Source of the DNA: Paenibacillus plantiphilus
Lineage (GTDB): Bacteria; Bacillota; Bacilli; Paenibacillales; Paenibacillaceae
Assembly (NCBI RefSeq): GCF_927798095.1
Contig: NZ_CAKMMF010000002.1
Location: forward strand, 187,115-251,114
Reading direction: 5' to 3'
Length of the DNA stretch: 64,000 nt
Part shown: one piece after another, positions 63,472 to 64,000 of the stretch
Position numbering within the stretch: position 1 is the first letter of the stretch
How the letters are laid out: every line of letters begins with the position of its first letter
The notes under the pieces: model-generated
Databases searched by the model: none
Seen by the model: the letters and a program-made list of their open reading frames with translations, nothing else
What the model was told of the DNA's origin: nothing
Position numbers and translations under genes: made by a program

Positions 63472-64000
63472 CAGTGGGGACAGAACAGCACTCGCATCCG
63501 GCTGTGACCGTACTTTGGCTCAGCGGCTGGAGCTTCGACGATGCTGCATTCACCACGCTCAGAGGCCATCTGCCGGCAGAATGGCGGCATGTGCCGGTTC
63601 GCTATGAGCATGCGGACTCGCCTGAGCAGTTCTATGCGATGGCCTCCACAGCGGCGGAGGCTTGCCGTCGCTCGGCAGCAGGGCGACTGCTCATCATCGG
63701 CTGGTCTCTCGGCTCCCTGCTTGCGCTTCGCATCGCAGCAGACGGCTTGGCGGACGGCATTGTCCTGCTGAATGGAACAGCCCGCTTCGTCCGACCCAAA
63801 GGAGAGACGGAGCTCGGCTGGCTGGATGCCTATGTCAGGCAGATGGGAACGGAGATCAAGCATGACCGCGCAGCCGTCGAGCTGAAATTTCGCGAAGCTC
63901 TATTGACAGCGCAAGAGCTTGAGAACGGCTGCGTTCAGGAGTTGCCGCCAGCGGAGAGCTGGTCCACCGAAGCGCTGCTAGCCGGCCTTAATGTCCTTCG
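63468..64000 (+). CDS. BioH-like alpha/beta hydrolase (cut by window end)
   Basis: ATG 63468 overlaps the bioF stop (ATGA) and the frame stays open for 177 codons to the window edge. The product begins MTVGTEQHSHPAVTVLWLSG; SGWSFDDAAF resembles the oxyanion region and IGWSLGSLLALRIA contains the nucleophile Ser. In biotin operons such a hydrolase acts as pimeloyl-ACP methyl ester esterase and is usually followed by bioC, which would lie beyond the window. The acid and His are mostly outside the visible part. Confidence 0.82.
   Translation, partial: MTVGTEQHSHPAVTVLWLSGWSFDDAAFTTLRGHLPAEWRHVPVRYEHADSPEQFYAMASTAAEACRRSAAGRLLIIGWSLGSLLALRIAADGLADGIVLLNGTARFVRPKGETELGWLDAYVRQMGTEIKHDRAAVELKFREALLTAQELENGCVQELPPAESWSTEALLAGLNVL

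Overview
The window looks like a chromosomal segment of a spore-forming Bacillota of the Paenibacillus type. The evidence is a prfA-prmC-spoIIR cluster at the left end, stalk (copper amine oxidase N-terminal-like) domains on three exported proteins, a protein with three S-layer homology repeats, strong GGAGG-type ribosome sites, moderate to high GC, and a GlnRS gene, which most Bacillota lack. No rRNA, tRNA, prophage, intact insertion sequence or CRISPR array was seen.

Layout. 1-4700: the start of spoIIR, then prmC, prfA and ychF (minus strand), with a repeat-rich gap. 4990-9690: a four-gene minus-strand operon (GT39-type glycosyltransferase, GT2 glycosyltransferase, DUF2304-like coiled-coil membrane protein, secreted stalk/PKD protein). 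9870-12330: an OmpR-type two-component pair and a small stalk protein. 12485-15620: three consecutive zinc-ribbon membrane proteins, one of them TcaA/YvbJ-like. 15950-22180: small spore-size ORF, AT-rich stalk protein, YcdB-like SLH protein, trxA, an Rrf2 regulator and a DUF72 protein. 22374-29381: a 1903-residue poly-HAMP hybrid histidine kinase and a REC-kinase, probably one signalling unit. 29690-41490: DsbA/FrnE-like oxidoreductase, small kinase, a TetR-controlled SMR efflux pair, a GH13 amylase followed by a LacI regulator, NagZ lipoprotein, zinc-type CDF exporter, hydrolase, lipoprotein and AlkD.

41855-52712 is a nitrate assimilation island: nirB-nirD-hemD-cobA leftward; an ANTAR regulator, narK-type transporter and narB-type nitrate reductase rightward; mobA beyond. 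Transport, nitrate reduction, nitrite reduction, sirohaem supply and molybdenum cofactor maturation sit together. The nirB and narK promoters share the same geometry: a TnrA/GlnR-like box whose right half is the -35, with an 18-nt spacer. Both transcripts begin with hexaloop hairpins followed by an intrinsic terminator that overlaps the second hairpin. This is the pattern of ANTAR-protein antitermination, and the ANTAR gene lies between them.

52826-64000: rocD, glnS, an OhrR-controlled glutathione peroxidase, an RCC1-repeat protein, and a biotin operon bioA-D-B-F plus a BioH-like hydrolase cut by the window end, behind a BirA operator.

The most unusual non-coding structure is a 177-bp symmetrical element present twice (459-635 and 51701-51877). 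Each copy has four copies of a 14-nt motif (consensus CTGCRAAARTACAK) in order + + - -, at identical spacings of 51, 61 and 51 bp. I do not recognise it as a described element.
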